A stretch of DNA of 64,000 nucleotides from Naganishia liquefaciens. Its lineage: Eukaryota; Basidiomycota; Tremellomycetes; Filobasidiales; Filobasidiaceae. The stretch's first letter is position 1; the number at the start of each line of letters is the position of its first letter. The translations under genes were made by a program, and so were the position numbers. The stretch lies in the NCBI GenBank assembly GCA_013423385.1, contig BLZA01000018.1, positions 575,192-639,191 on the forward strand, read 5' to 3'. Under the pieces are notes generated by a model. The model was not told the DNA's origin and did no database searches. It worked only from the letters and a program-made list of their open reading frames with translations. Below are positions 13,878-26,100 of the stretch, in pieces.

Positions 13878-15639
13878 TCATCCTACAACTGGGGCTACTT
13901 TGGAGAACCTCACATCCAGTCTTTTAGCCAATGCGATTGCAACAAAGCAGATGGCGCTTGCCGTTCCCACAGTCACCAACTTCTGGACTTGGGCTCGGAA
14001 GGGATAGGTATATGTCACCTGTAACACAAATGCTGTTCAGCCATCACCCAAATGAGCGACATTGCAGGAAGAAACGTACATAGACATCTTGCTCATGTTT
14101 TTCGACACACATCCTCTTCTTGATGGTGATCCTCGGACGACCGATTGAGTCGAGATAAGTCTTGTGTACTGAGTGCTCGATCGCGTCAACTTGGAAAGGC
14201 ACGGTCACGTTGACATTTCTGGACGCACGACATCAGTAGATGACCTTGTTTGCGTGCCTTCGAGAGCGTCTACTTACTGTGCACCCTCTGGCAGCGTGAT
14301 GACCAACTCGGCATCATCTACCACAACTCCAGGTAGAGCCGTCATGAACGGCACACGAAGAACCTTCTTCGATTCGGATCCTTTGACGCTCTTGAGCCAC
14401 TCGCCAAGCTGCATATCCCATCCCACAACGAATTCATCCATCCAGCCTCCCAGAACTGGGTACCGCGGTCGCAACTCGAGGATTGCAGGGCCGCCCCGAA
14501 TGGGGTTGGAAGGGCGGAAGTTGGATGTCGAGATGTTGCCGACGACATCATAGTAGTATGGGCTATGCGAGTTGGGTGGCAACGGGTAGATGATGTTGCG
14601 GATGATTTGGGCTGGGAAAGTGGGACGGAATCGAGCCATTTGGTAATGCAGACGAGAGAATTGGCCTTTTAGGCTGCATCCAGGCGGGTTAGACAGTACC
14701 GCTGAACGCCGTCTCAGTCGGATACTTACTGCGCTCCAGTGTTGACCAATTTGACGTGATCCTCGATGTTCAGGTTGTTTCCCCAATGGCTGACTTCTGC
14801 CAGTCGGGTAAGCTTTTCGATGGTCTTGACAGGCTCTTCATAGGGGTAGTGAATCTTCATGGGGACTTGCTTGAAGCCTTTTCTTCGAGTAAGGGATCCT
14901 GTTGCGGAGATGGAAACGGTCGCCGGAACCGACGCGTAAGGGCCCAAGGTGAGCGTCCCTCCTGCCTTTTTGAAAGGATTGCCGCCGACAGAGACATATT
15001 CGTCGGAGGGAGTGGAGTGCGAGATGATTTTTTTAGCCGGGGAGCTATGCGCAATTCGTCAGCAAGGTCGACCGAGATGACAGTTGTCTGCTCACCGATA
15101 TTTTACCGTCTCCTTCTTCGTCGGGTACAAGCTCTCGACCAAGGTGGTGTTGCTCTCAAACATCAAGAGCTGCTCGTCGTCCTGGCCGATGGACGCTGGC
15201 AAGGGATGCGACCGGTGAACTAGGACTTGTAAGAGTGTAAATGTGGTGGGCGTGTTGGCAGACACCTCGAGTGGAATCGTCACTGTCTTCCGACTATGGC
15301 GCATCCGATCAGACCTCAGTCGTCAATGACTCAAGGCTCAACTCACCCATCTGATGCACTGGATACGACTAGAGAATCCCACACCTTGGAGCCCTGAACG
15401 ACCTCCCAGTAGTCTGTTCCCTCCACACGGTTCTCATCGTCAGGGCCCTTCAATACAAGCTCATAGCCCCCCGCGTCTTCCTTGAGCTTCCGAACCGTGT
15501 ACACCGTCTGCACATTCGTTGTCGCGCCGCCGAGCTCGTACGTCCGCTGGATCTGCGTGTTTTCATACGCTGTGGAATCAAGCGCCAGTGTTGCAACCGC
15601 TGTGGCGACAATTGCCGAGAAGGCGGAGAGGAACCGCAT
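13878..15639 (-). CDS. OST1: Oligosaccharyltransferase subunit Ost1 (ribophorin I)
   Basis: Non-catalytic subunit of the ER oligosaccharyltransferase that transfers the dolichol-linked glycan to Asn-X-Ser/Thr during translocation. Exons in transcript order: 15347-15639, 15096-15293, 14730-15044, 14278-14673, 14080-14218, 13878-14018. They give 493 residues, usual for the family. The N-terminus is a signal peptide (MRFLSAFSAIVATAVATLAL). The luminal part contains family-like stretches such as IHYPYEEPVKTIEKL, LKGQFSRLHYQMARF, IIYPLPPNSHSPYYYD and GGWMDEFVVGWD. The last exon encodes one membrane helix (VTVGTASAICFVAIAL) followed by a short basic cytosolic tail. It lies tail-to-head with the histidine kinase on the same strand and is divergent from SmE, with 317 bp between the two starts. 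Confidence 0.92.
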
Positions 15640-15956
15640 GATGCCAGTGGTACCAGACGTCTCGTGTGTGGAACGGTGAACAGCTCTTGAGCTTGCTATC
15701 TATCCACTCGGGAGAGGTTGATGAGGTGTACCCTTCCCCGCAGCCGATCGACGCGTTTGCCGGACATGCCCTCTTGCCTCGCCGCGCGCGAGACAACTCA
15801 GGGCGACTGCCATTTCCCAAGTGATGTGATTCTCTCAGTCCTCGGATGTAATACACTCAATCTGTCCAATACGCATCTTGTCGAATCATTCTTGCACCAC
15901 GGTCGTGATCCGCTCTCTGTCTCTACGAATCCTCACAAGAAAAAAAGCTGCCCAAC
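15640..15956. promoter_or_regulatory. Divergent promoter region OST1 / SmE
   Basis: This 317-bp interval separates the start codons of two divergently transcribed housekeeping genes, so it must hold both 5' UTRs and promoters. I see no clear TATA box or palindromic operator in it. A pyrimidine-rich patch (about 15914-15925) lies on the SmE side. Confidence 0.5.
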
Positions 15957-16859
15957 ATGTCCGGTCGAAAGGTTATGGTCCAACCGATCGTAAGTGCTTG
16001 GTTCGTCGAGATCGTTACGCAACTGACAGCGACCTTCTTCGCTTTTTCATTGTCTCTCTCTCTATCACCGCTACCGTTCATCCGCATCAACCCCGATGAT
16101 CTGGCGATGTGATCGCAGAACATTATCTTCAAACATCTCCAGACTGTGAGAAGTCGGGCAGGAGCGAATGCGATATCCGTCACTGTGACGCTGATGGTCT
16201 CTTTGTTTCTTCAGAAAACACCGGTGCAGATATGGTTGTATGATCAGAAGGATATGCGCATCGAAGGAACGATCATCGTGAGTTGTCCCCTCGAATTCTT
16301 CCTCGATGCGACGAGGAACAGCTTTGTCGCTGCGTTACAGTTGCCTAGATTTAACTAATGCTGTTCCTATAGGGCTTTGACGAGTTCATGAACGTGGTGC
16401 TGGATGACGCTTCGGAGGTTTTTGCCAAGACTGAAAAGCCAAGAAGGGCCCTTGGTGAGTGTTGCGTCGCCTCTTTACCAAGAATCAGTAAAAGCGGCGA
16501 TAGAGTCGCTGGAGGCGACGGCTATCAGCCGGCGGCGAGAACATGAATGGAGATGTACAATCGAGGGAAAATTTGGAAGAGGGAGAACTCGGGCGAGGGG
16601 GAATTAAATGCAGAGATGGGAAGCATGAGCGGACGCGATGGCGGTGGCATCGCGGTATCGGTCGACGCGACAGATACAGGTGGGGGGGAGGACCACCCTT
16701 CGGTCGGAATGTGATGCTATCCTGCCCCAAAGTGACTTGCTCTATAGCCGCCACTTTGACTATCGTGTCTGTCTCGACATAGCTGATCGCCCTGTTTATC
16801 CAGGTCGAATGATGCTCAAAGGCGACAACATCACCGCCATCCAGCCAGTTAACGTATAA
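15957..16859 (+). CDS. SME1: Small nuclear ribonucleoprotein SmE
   Basis: Core Sm protein of spliceosomal snRNPs, one of seven in the ring around the U-snRNA Sm site. Five exons (15957-15989, 16119-16145, 16215-16277, 16373-16454, 16804-16859) encode 86 residues, typical for SmE. The Sm1 motif is visible as VQIWLYDQKDMRIEGTIIGF followed by DEFMNVVLDDA. The Sm2 motif is LGRMMLKGDNITAIQ near the C-terminus. Three of its four introns are long for this genome (129, 95 and 349 nt, against about 50-60 elsewhere); the 349-nt last intron (16455-16803) is the longest I see in a short gene here. The second exon is only 27 nt. Confidence 0.95.
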
Positions 16860-18111
16860 GTTCACCCCTCGCGTTCGGGTCATGTAAAAAAGATAAGGGC
16901 ATGTGAAGATGCGATATGAGCAATACAGCATTCGATGCATTCAAGAAAGTACGAACGTCGGGAATGAGAATCGAAATCGTGCCCAGTGGGCCGATAAACA
17001 AGGCTCAAAAATAGCTTCCTGTCTCGACTTCCTCTTCGGATTGGACGACACGAGATTTCAAGGAGGATCGTCCATCGCTGTGCCATCGGTGTAAGAGCCA
17101 ATGAGATACGGTCGTCCTCGAAGTCAATGGGTTATGCCGATTTGCAGGGGCTTCTGCGTTTGGCCTTGACATATTCTTCGATTCGTACGCTCATCGGCGA
17201 GCCGAATTATTCGTGACATGTTGAAAATTTGTCCTCGGGACTTGGATTGGAAGGGGAAGATGACTCTTAATCTGCATAAATGACCGCCAGAGCAACGCAT
17301 TCCGTCCCCTTCCTGTTAGGGCCGCGTCTCCAAAGCATGGAAATGACCATGCAGGCCCGGAAATCGGGTGACAGGCTAGGAAGGGAGTGTGTCCTTGCCA
17401 ATACATTCTTTGGTGCTTGTCATGTGCCACATTTCCTCTCATCTCTCCGCCATCAAGAATTGAGGCAGTGCCGTTGACTTCCGGATTAGTATTTGGTCCC
17501 ATGAGCGGAAGTACGTTGATATCATTGTTCCATGAGCTATTGCATCCCAACGAATGTAGCAATACGGAGCCGACAAATAAGACATATATTATTATCAATC
17601 TATATCTGCTAATAGAATTCTAATATGTAAAGTGTGGTAGACTGTTGTATTTGGGGAACTGACAGGGTCGATATAAAAGGCTTCCAGTCTGGTCGGAATC
17701 GAGAGTTGGAAATTGAACGATTCAGAGCTGCTGTTCAACACTTGTGGCCTGAAATCCCAGCGAGAAAAATCTCGAGAGATCATCGGGATTCATTTCGTCA
17801 GGGGGATCAAGAGCCCAAGGAATTCGACCAGATCGGCAAAAATGGCGTTTGAGGACACATTATAGGGGCCAATTGTAGACGGTTTGAAGGAAAATCGAAG
17901 CGAACCGAACATCAGTGAACGATCGAATTCAAAATCCGGAAAGTTGGCCGGAATGTCGAACGACGAAGGCATCCGTGATGAGTTCCGCCACTGTGCCTCT
18001 CAGAAGACACTTGCATTCGGTGTTTCCTTATCGGTCCTCCGACGATAACGATAACAGAGCACCGCCGTCTCATCTTGGAAATCCCATCGGCTGAATCGCA
18101 TTCCGTCAAAC
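16860..18111. other. Intergenic, no convincing gene
   Basis: About 1.25 kb between SmE and the NDUFAF6-like gene. Only short frames are present. The best is a 60-codon Phe-rich frame on the minus strand at 17790-17972, with an ATG 139 bp from the divergent start at 18112. It has no recognisable motif and no clear splice continuation. The segment 17570-17640 is AT-rich. Confidence 0.4.
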
Positions 18112-19333
18112 ATGTCGCATCAACGTCCAATTACCTCGACTCTGGGTGCTCTGCGCAGGAAGGGTGTGCCGCTATCGCATCGGCACTATGCCACGGCTAG
18201 CAAAGCATCTGTCGGAGGTACATCCGACCCCGGATCTTATTGCAGCGATTTTGTCAAGAAGTACGATCCCGAGGCGTGGTTGTGTCACTTTTTCTGGCCA
18301 AAAGACGTGAGAGATTTGTGGTTGGGATGGCGGGCTTTCAACGTGAGTCGAGCATAGCACATGGCAATGTCAACTCTGGAGTTGATGTTTGCTGCCTTTT
18401 GTGGACTATAGCTCGAAATACACCAGGTTTCTGCTTCGGCAAAGCAGCCGACGATAGCGATGATGCGGTATCAGTTCTGGAGAGATGCGATCAAGTCAAT
18501 TTGGAATGTGAGTCAGTTCATCAACAGAACCAGGCATGGGCCAAGTCCTGATCATAGCCTGCCTATCTACTTGATCAAGGACGCGCCACCAAATCATCCT
18601 GTAGCATTACAGCTTCATAAAGCCAAGATGATGCGACCGATACAGCGATATCACTTGAAGCAGATAATCGATGCGAGGGTGCGCTTCAAGTTGTTCTCTA
18701 CTTTTTCCCTTCTCATCTTTAGTCTCAGGCGAACGCATTACAAGGTCCACGCACACATGCAACGCTTCAAGCATATATCGAGGCTCAAGCCCCGCTGCAA
18801 AACGCCCTCCTTCTGGGTCCATTACCGCTCGTTTTGCCGCCGACACATCCAGCCACGTCCGATATCTCGCATACTCTGACCCACATCTCATCACTCCTCA
18901 GCACAACGTCATTGCTTCGATCGTTACCACTGAACGTCTCAAAGCGTATCAACACACTTCCTCGCGACGTTTGTGTCTCGCACGGTCTTGTCGAGGAAGA
19001 ATTGTTCCGAAATGGAGCAGGAGCCAAGGGACTACAGGACGCGTGCTTCCAAGTGGGTACGAGGGGGATGGATGAGCTGATTACCGCGCGGAGTCACTTG
19101 AAGAACGGCAAGGTGGATCCAAAGGCAGCGACCCCGGTATTCTTGTCGACGGTGAGTTCATCGCGATTGAATGGCTTGAACGCATACTCAAATTCCGGGA
19201 GAAGGTTTCTGCAGAGAGGTACCTCAAACGGCTGGAAGCAGTAGACTTCAACCCTTTCCATCCGGATTTGCAGAAGGCAGATTGGAAACTCGCGCCCGTG
19301 ATCATGAAGACGGCATGGACGTCCAGATTGTAA
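18112..19333 (+). CDS. NDUFAF6: NDUFAF6-like complex I assembly factor (squalene/phytoene synthase fold)
   Basis: Member of the phytoene/squalene-synthase fold that, in mitochondria, helps assemble NADH:ubiquinone oxidoreductase and is thought not to be a synthase. Exons 18112-18342, 18412-18507, 18580-18678, 18723-19151 and 19205-19333 give 327 residues. The N-terminus is Arg/Ser/Thr-rich without early acids, as in a mitochondrial presequence. Family-like stretches are YDPEAWLCHFFWPKDVRD, PTIAMMRYQFWRDAIKSIW, NHPVALQLHKA, YHLKQIIDAR, LPRDVCVSHGL and, near the end, RYLKRLEAVDFNPFHPDLQ. The last intron (19152-19204, 53 nt, GTGAGT...AAG) explains what looks like a frameshift near 19152; once it is removed the frame runs to the stop. 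The presence of this gene suggests the organism has respiratory complex I. Confidence 0.85.
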
Positions 19334-19381
19334 GGTTCATATACTAGCGAGATACATGGCTATCCACTATCCGATCGCGGA

Positions 19382-20000
19382 CTACTGTTTCTCATGTTCG
19401 GTCTGCCATTTGTGACAGAGGGCCATGAAGTCTGCATCGTCCTCTTCATACTGCTCTCGTGTCTGTTTTTCCATATCGCTGATAGGCGGAAGATACCACG
19501 CGCGACTGCTCACCCAGATATCCTGGCGTGGGAGAAACGAACGCTTGAGCTTTCCGTATCGTTCCATGGCCGATCCGTCGGGATCATCGGATGATGGCGG
19601 TGCAATATCTACAATTCCGAGCGGGACGTGCAGTGTCTTCGGGGTCACATAATACCGCATTAGAAGTGGCGTCCCACATTTGGCGCAAAAGAGCCGCTCC
19701 GAAAGCGTTGTGGAGTGTATAATCACGTCCCTGGTCTGGGATTTCTCAATACCTGTTCGTTTGCATCACATCGTCAGCGACACTGCACTACGCGCCACTG
19801 GACATACTCTGTCCAATTTCCTGCTTGAGCTCTCCCGAGTATTGATCGGCTTCGATCGTGAACCACGTTGAAAACGGCATGCCCGAGTGCATGCGACACT
19901 GAGCGCAGTGACAATTGGCGACATTGGTTGGAGACCCGTGCACGGTGAAGCGATGTCTACCGCATGCACAACGGCCAGAGCATTGAAGATCGGAGGACAT
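19382..20000 (-). CDS. GFA/CENP-V-fold zinc protein
   Basis: Belongs to the glutathione-dependent formaldehyde-activating (GFA/Mss4-like) family, small zinc proteins often of unknown substrate. Exons 19808-20000 and 19382-19752 give 187 residues, a normal length. The zinc-ligand cysteines are in the expected order: CSGRCACG at the N-terminus, CHCAQC about 20 residues later, and FCAKCGTPL after the intron. The intron (19753-19807) has GTATGT and CAG ends. The gene converges on the NDUFAF6-like gene, with only 48 bp between the two stop codons. The physiological substrate cannot be told from the sequence. Confidence 0.85.
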
Positions 20001-20493
20001 GATGAATTAGGGCTACCGGAGGAAGATTCGAGGCTCTGGGAGAGGCGCACATTTGGTCACAGAGTTCTTCGAAGCAGCCATACAATGATGATGATGGGGG
20101 TTTGCACGGACTGCTGGCGGAAGCATCTGGTGAGATGAGCTCATCTGAAACAGAAACTCTTGATGACGTCTATATGCATTTCTGCGTATGGCTTTCTGCG
20201 TACGGTCCTACAGCTGGTGTCGGCATACTGGTAGGGCCCAAGGTCATGCGCTGGGATATCAAGCTGACTGGTCCATCAAAATCTACTTGCCACGTCTCAT
20301 TCAGACGAGGAAAGGTCTCCCTCGCGAAGCAATCTGCCGGGTGCGATGGATCTCGACAAGGTAGTGATTATCTCCGACAGGTATTCGACATGGCTTTGTG
20401 TGGCAGAATGAGACTTTAGACCAGCGCTGTCGAGCACAATGATCTGAAAACAGATGTCGACAGACATAGATTTACATCGAGTTAGACCCTTAC

Positions 20494-20948
20494 TCAGTTG
20501 GCGATTTCTGATGCAACGCCGCGTCTTTTTCCGCTCAGATTGCGATTCGTGGCAGCACGCAGGACTGCTTTAACTGGCAAGCCAGATATCTCTGCAATGC
20601 TCCACCCCGCCACATCAGTTCTTTTCAGAATTCGCTGCAGCCTCGGAGCTGCCCATCCCCGGTCGTCAGCGAATTACAGGGTTACCCCGTTGGTTTTTCG
20701 CGTGACAGACCTGCAATTTGACTCTGGCTGAAACGCCAAAGGACTTTGTGTTCTGGTTGATGCGCACGAGTTGGACAGCCGGGAAAAATCTTTTTGTTGT
20801 CAATAACGTTCCCGTGATAGATGCCCATGCCAGTCTGTGTGATTTCCATTTGTCGCTTTCTTACCTCGTTTAAACAGACATCCAAGGTCATCAATGCACC
20901 TCGCCATGCTTCTCCTGTCTGCCGGTCAAAGTCAAGCTCTGCTGTCAA
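20494..20948 (-). CDS. Hypothetical small protein
   Basis: Not recognised. Two exons, 20711-20948 and 20494-20591, joined across a 119-nt intron (GTCTGT...GCAG) keep one frame for 111 residues. The second exon reads SQIAEISGLPVKAVLRAATN followed by a basic tail, which could be a small helix-turn-helix but is too short to be sure. A further open minus-strand stretch at about 20310-20440 (IIVLDSAGLKSHSATQSH and on) follows a well-formed GTAAGG...TTTCAG segment, so the true gene may extend downstream past this stop. Start and end are tentative. Confidence 0.35.
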
Positions 20949-21003
20949 GCATTCTTCTCGGTGATTATGATGGCTGTCCTATGACACGTCCTATGTCGGC
21001 ATC

Positions 21004-22345
21004 ATGCTGACAGATACCTATCTCCTTTCAGTCGCGCTCTTCTGCCATTTGCTCACTATCGCGCTACACGTTCACGCACAGGCCTCACCTTCCTTTGTTG
21101 CCGAGCCATGTACAGCGGGTACCGATCGCGGAATTTTAGGACGAACGAGCGAGCAGATCACATGCGGCGTCCATGGTAGATGCGGCGGAAAGGGCGCGGT
21201 GTGCTACTATGACGGCAACTACCACGGATACATGGAGCTTTATGTTTCTCGTAAGTGCCTTTTCGAGCTTTCAAGGATGTTTGTGGCAACACCACCAGCA
21301 GAGTCTACTGATCGGGCAATTGCGAAGTGACCGGTCTGTGTCAGAGAGATTCTGCCGTAGGGCTCGGTGAAGCCTGCGAGAGCGAGAGCGAGTGTCTCCC
21401 TGGCACCACACATTGCGCCAACGATGGGCTCCGTGGATGCAAGGCTACATGGTACAAGGCTTACAGCAATGCTGCTGGGTTGCCCGTGAATACAGAAATC
21501 AGCTTTGACTGCATCACCAGCAGGTCAGTCGACTTCACTGACGAAAAACCAACGTTGATCATCGCTGAGTCATATATTTTTGCCGCAACGGCAGATGTAG
21601 CAACGCTCCCGCCACACCGCTCGGAAACACATGCGAACAAGACGAAGATCGCGACACCATATTCGGCTTGCCGGTATACTGCAATGCTTTGGGCAGATCT
21701 GGAGGGTCCGGCGCGGTGTGTATAGCAGTTGACCAGACGGCAGAAGGGTATTCCGACGCTTGCGTATCTGGTACGTCGATTTTCTCCTCTTGATATACGG
21801 TGTTCGATCTGATGCAGAGGTTTCAGGGAGATGTCTGGCTGAAAACTGCCTTGGTCCAAGCCCAAGCTCTGGAGTAGACATCTCGCTCAAGCGACAACTC
21901 GGAAAACAACTCTTCATGGGAGAGCTCTGTCCCGGTAAATTTATACCTTGTCCCCTCAGTGATGGAGGTTACGAGGTGCGCTTGGATTTCGAGACATGCC
22001 ATATGATCACGCATAGCTGAAGCTATCAGCAGTGTGTCGACATTCAAAGCGACATCGAACAGTGTGGAAATTGCATTTCGGGCGGAATAGACTGCAGATC
22101 TGCGGGTGTGGACTGCACTGCTTTGCCTCATGTGGATTCGGTGTTTTGCCTGGATGGGAAATGTATTATTGGTAAATATCCCAACAGCCTAGCAGGAGGC
22201 CTACTGTCCACTGAACATTATCTGCCCACGTATGTCCGCCATGTCATTCGCCATCACCTTACTTTTACCATCTTCAGAGGCTTGTGCTTGGAATGCTACT
22301 TTTGCACCGAACGGTACATGCATCCTCGATCTCGACAAAGTATAG
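21004..22345 (+). CDS. CPL1-like cysteine-rich secreted protein
   Basis: Resembles the basidiomycete CPL1-like family of secreted Cys-rich proteins; Cryptococcus Cpl1 affects capsule and host interaction, but the molecular activity is unknown. Exons 21004-21250, 21328-21523, 21595-21770, 21818-21975, 22033-22171 and 22278-22345 give 327 residues. The N-terminus is a signal peptide (LLSVALFCHLLTIALHVHA). Cysteines recur throughout (CGVHGRCGGKGAVC, GEACESESECLPGTTHC, YCNALGRSGGSGAVC). The C-terminal signature is intact: YECVDIQSDIEQCGNC, then GVDCTALPHVDSVFCLDGKC. The splice sites around 21523/21595 were chosen because they keep the cysteine pattern. The acceptor near 21327 (GAAG) is uncertain; a CAG at 21342-21344 would shorten exon 2. 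No GPI-anchor signal is visible. Confidence 0.75.
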
Positions 22346-23100
22346 CTGGCTCTCCTGCGAGGGTCGGGACTTGAACCAGTGGGATTGACAAGAACAAGAT
22401 CGCGCTCAAGAATTGCCATCCATCGTTGTGATCAAGCATATTCAAGAATGAGCCCGTAGCCGTACATTTAGCACCGTTTTCTTCTATCCGGTCCCATGAA
22501 TCTTTGGATCGCTCAGGAGTGGAGTAAATTGAACCTCAAGGGAGACGAACTGGGTATCGTACGCGGACACCTGGTTTCAGCGTGTTCGACATGTCACCGG
22601 AATAGATGCGGCTGGATCGGTAGAAATGTCGCCTTCCAAGCAGTATTGCGAGCGAGAGATGACTTGTGCGTCCTGGTATTCTGTGGCGGTTCACTAGGGT
22701 GTGAATTTCCAGACAGGTGGCAACTTCGCCCCGCCCACGCCGAATAGCACCATCTGCAACATGATTTGCCAACTTGAGCATTGCTCATACCATTGCTGTC
22801 TGTCTCTCCCGTGAACTCACCGCCGCGGCCCAATGAGCGTGCTGTGGCAGTGGCGAATCGGCGCGTTCGACCGAGATCCGATAGGGGAAGGACGAGTGCG
22901 CTCCCGAAGGACGGCTCTCCGCTCAGAGTTGGCCCGGCCCGCTTCTTTGCTCGGCTGAAGTCGCGTCGCAAGCTGCACGGCGCGGAAGCAAAGCGCGATA
23001 TTTTCTGGACGTCGAGATCGAAAGACGGTCTGGATGAGATTTCAGTGATTGCGACGGCGCATCTCGAGCAGTCGAGCAGTCCGTAGTGCACGCCACCACC
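22346..23100. other. Intergenic between the secreted protein and the PPR gene
   Basis: Contains Cys-containing fragments on the plus strand (around 22600-22780), interrupted by stops, that may be a decayed copy of a secreted cysteine-rich protein. A 180-codon minus-strand frame at 22594-23136 overlaps the PPR promoter and first exon and has no motif. No confident gene. Confidence 0.35.
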
Positions 23101-26100
23101 ATGCTGATCAAGGCCGCGTGAGTAGAGCCCGATCATTCGTCAGTGCAGCGCTGATGCTGATTCCCGTGCAGAACACACCTTCGGCCGATTCTCCGGCTCG
23201 GAGTAATACAGAATCCTTCGTCAATACCGACAACCTCGACGCTCGGACCCAATGCATTCACCTCGAACAGCACCCTTTCGCAACTCTCCTCTGTCTCTGG
23301 ATCTCTCGCTACCACTCCTGCGCAGAACGCTCTCGTCAACGCAAACCCCCAGCATCCAGGTTCCTCTGCCGGATCAAACGGCTCGTGGAACGCCGGAAGC
23401 AGCGGCAGCTCCTCGGGAGGCAAGTTTGGCGAACACGGGTACTCGGGGTACGCGCGTGCGTTTGTCAATGGATCGTCTTCTTCCGGCTCGGGAGGTCTCG
23501 TGGGGCAGTTGCAGAGTTATCATGATGAAGGACGATTGGCTCGGCGGGGCAAGACGGCAGGGAAGCAGGATGAACGGATCCGGGTGTTAAAAGAAGGAAG
23601 ACCGCTCATGCGGGTCGTTGATGTGGATGCACAGGAGCGACGCAGGATTACGGCGTTCTCGTCGGCGAGCACTGCCAAGACGACGGAGCAGCCGAGAAAT
23701 CTGACGATCGTAGACGTACCCGAGGCGATGGCCGTTCAGTCACTCGCAACTCTTTCCGCGAAGCGAGCCCAACAGCAAGTTCTGGATCGAGAGGATACGA
23801 TCTCTATCGATGGAGACGAAGACGTCATTGCCGCACCCAAGACGTACCGTCTTCAATCCGCTCGTAGAGGTTCGTTCACCGCTCATGTCCCCTCGGACCG
23901 ATCCCTATGGACCGTTGGCATTCGCGCGGGCCAAGGCCGAAAGGTCATTGTGCCCGTCACGGCCGCACAGCCCATTCGTCTCATTACCACCTCTTCCGTT
24001 TCAAGACCGGCTCGTCGCAATCCAGGCAAGAGCATGGATGATTCGATACTCGTCGGTAAATCGAGCTCCACCGTTCGACGAAACTCTACAGCCAGTGCCG
24101 TTCGACCGAGCAATGTCGTGTCGACAGAATTGACCGAGGCAGAACAGGCAATGCGGGACGAACTCGACGGACGAGACCGGCAAGTCGCACAACGTATCAT
24201 CGACGCTTTGCATAGGGGGGATTACAACGAAACGATGCGTCTCGTTGCTGCCTACCGATCACAGGACAAGGCCGCAGCGGATGCGAGCACACCGCCATAC
24301 TATACTGCTCGCACGTACAATGCGATTCTCTCCGCCCTGCAAGCGTTCCGCCAACCGGGAGACCCGATCTCGACCATTCTGATGACGTACAATGAAATGC
24401 TGGAGCGCGACGTATTGCCGACGATTGCGACATATGGCATCGTCATCCAGGCCTTGCTGGAACGAGATGAGGAGGTTGACAAGGCGATCAAGCGCGTGGC
24501 GAGGAAGCGAAGGTGGTTAGAATGGGAGAAGAATGTCGTCAAGGAGGAGAACGGAAGGGACGGTGCGATCTCGAAGAGACGGCTCAGGCAGCTGGAGCAG
24601 GATGAACGGGAATTGGAGCAGCTCGCGAATGAGAAGAATTACGAATCCGCCATCAAGCTTTTCCGCGCCGCCATCATCTACAATCGCCATCGTCCGTTCC
24701 GCGTCGCAAGCTACCTCTCGCTTCTCGGTGCCGCGGCAAGACGCGGAGACGTTGAGACCGCCATCCAAGTCTGGGGTCACCATGAAGGCGTCAAAAACTC
24801 TCAGAGCAAGACGCCAGAAGAGAGCGAAACCCGACCAACCGTCCGCATGTTTACGCTGCTGATTCAGGCGTACGCCAATGCGCGTGAATTGTCTGGCATT
24901 CAAGAAGTCTTGCAAGAGTTCATGGAGCAGGAACGCAAGGGTACCATCTTGGACGGTCGAGGTCAGCAACCGATAGAGGAAATCATGCGGTACGTTCAGG
25001 GCCTCTTCACTGAGGTTTTGCACGCCTACATTGCCGCCGGATCGCCCGATGTCGCTCTCAAATTGCTCGACGAGATGACCGCAGTCAGTCAAGATGATGC
25101 CGCCATACCCGGCTCTCTGCCGCAAGTCTCGTCCAATGTCGTCGCTCGCTGCGTGTTCGCGTTGGTCACTAATAGCGACTTTGACCGAGCACTGCAGCTT
25201 ACCAGCGAAATCGACAGCAAGTTCGCTAACGCTCTCGATGAAGAAGAGCGAAAGATGGCTCGCTCGCAGTCTCTGGAGTACGTTATCAACGAGGCTATTA
25301 GCAAACTCAATGTCGACGTTTTGGTCAAGGCGCTCGACATGCTACCTCCCGTTATACCCGAGTCCAAGTTTCTGGAAGAGGAGGTCTCTGCACTCGCGGC
25401 GACAGTAAGCCGAGCACTCCACGTTCTCGTCAATCAAGAACGTATCCCTGTCGATGCCGTACTTCGCCTGCTACATGCCTTTGATGTCCCGCAGGTCAGG
25501 GCTGAAATGTCGTCGCAAACACCAATTACTTCTATCTTGGACGCGTGCTTCCAGCGTGGCGCCCCGCAAGATGCACTGGTCGTGCTCAAGTATTTCGCCG
25601 ATGTTGATCACTTTGAATACAAAGACATCGCTCGAATCCTCCGAGATCATCGCTCCGAATTGATCTCGCTTACGGCGGACTTCGAGGACGCATTGACAAC
25701 GACTGCTTTACTCGCTCGGTATGGATGTTCGCCCTCGCGCTCAGACGCTCTAGAGCTGGTCACACAGTATGGCAACTTTCCAGCGGACACCTTCAAGTGG
25801 ACCCCAGAGCGCGTCTCGACCATGTTGACCATTTTTGAAGGTCCTGCCGATGCAGTTGAAGCGGAGAGCTTGCAAGGGGAAGCGGCAAGGGATTACGACG
25901 CTGTTCTCGAACGTTTTGTGCGAGATCTCGGTGCCGCGGCGACCGCTGGTCTGGTCATACGGTCCACCGACCTGGGCCGACTTGCAAACATTGTGTCCTT
26001 GCGCAAAGGCGAGGAGCAAGCACGCGCTGTCATGCTCGAGATCTTCGGACAGGATGCCACTGCACCCTTGTTTACAGATCCTGTTTCGCCAAATCTTGCT

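Noticed and set aside
17790-17972. 60-codon minus-strand Phe-rich frame upstream of NDUFAF6
   Set aside because: Too short, no domain, and no in-phase splice continuation found; kept only as a remark in the intergenic entry.
19141-19260. Frameshift mutation in the NDUFAF6-like gene
   Set aside because: A 53-nt intron with GTGAGT and AAG ends at 19152-19204 restores the frame and the family sequence.
22350-22440. tRNA gene on the minus strand (GGTTCAAGTCC resembles a B box)
   Set aside because: The T-stem would pair at only three of five positions, and no acceptor or anticodon arms can be drawn around it.
24517-25125. 202-codon minus-strand frame
   Set aside because: Shadow of the PPR coding sequence.
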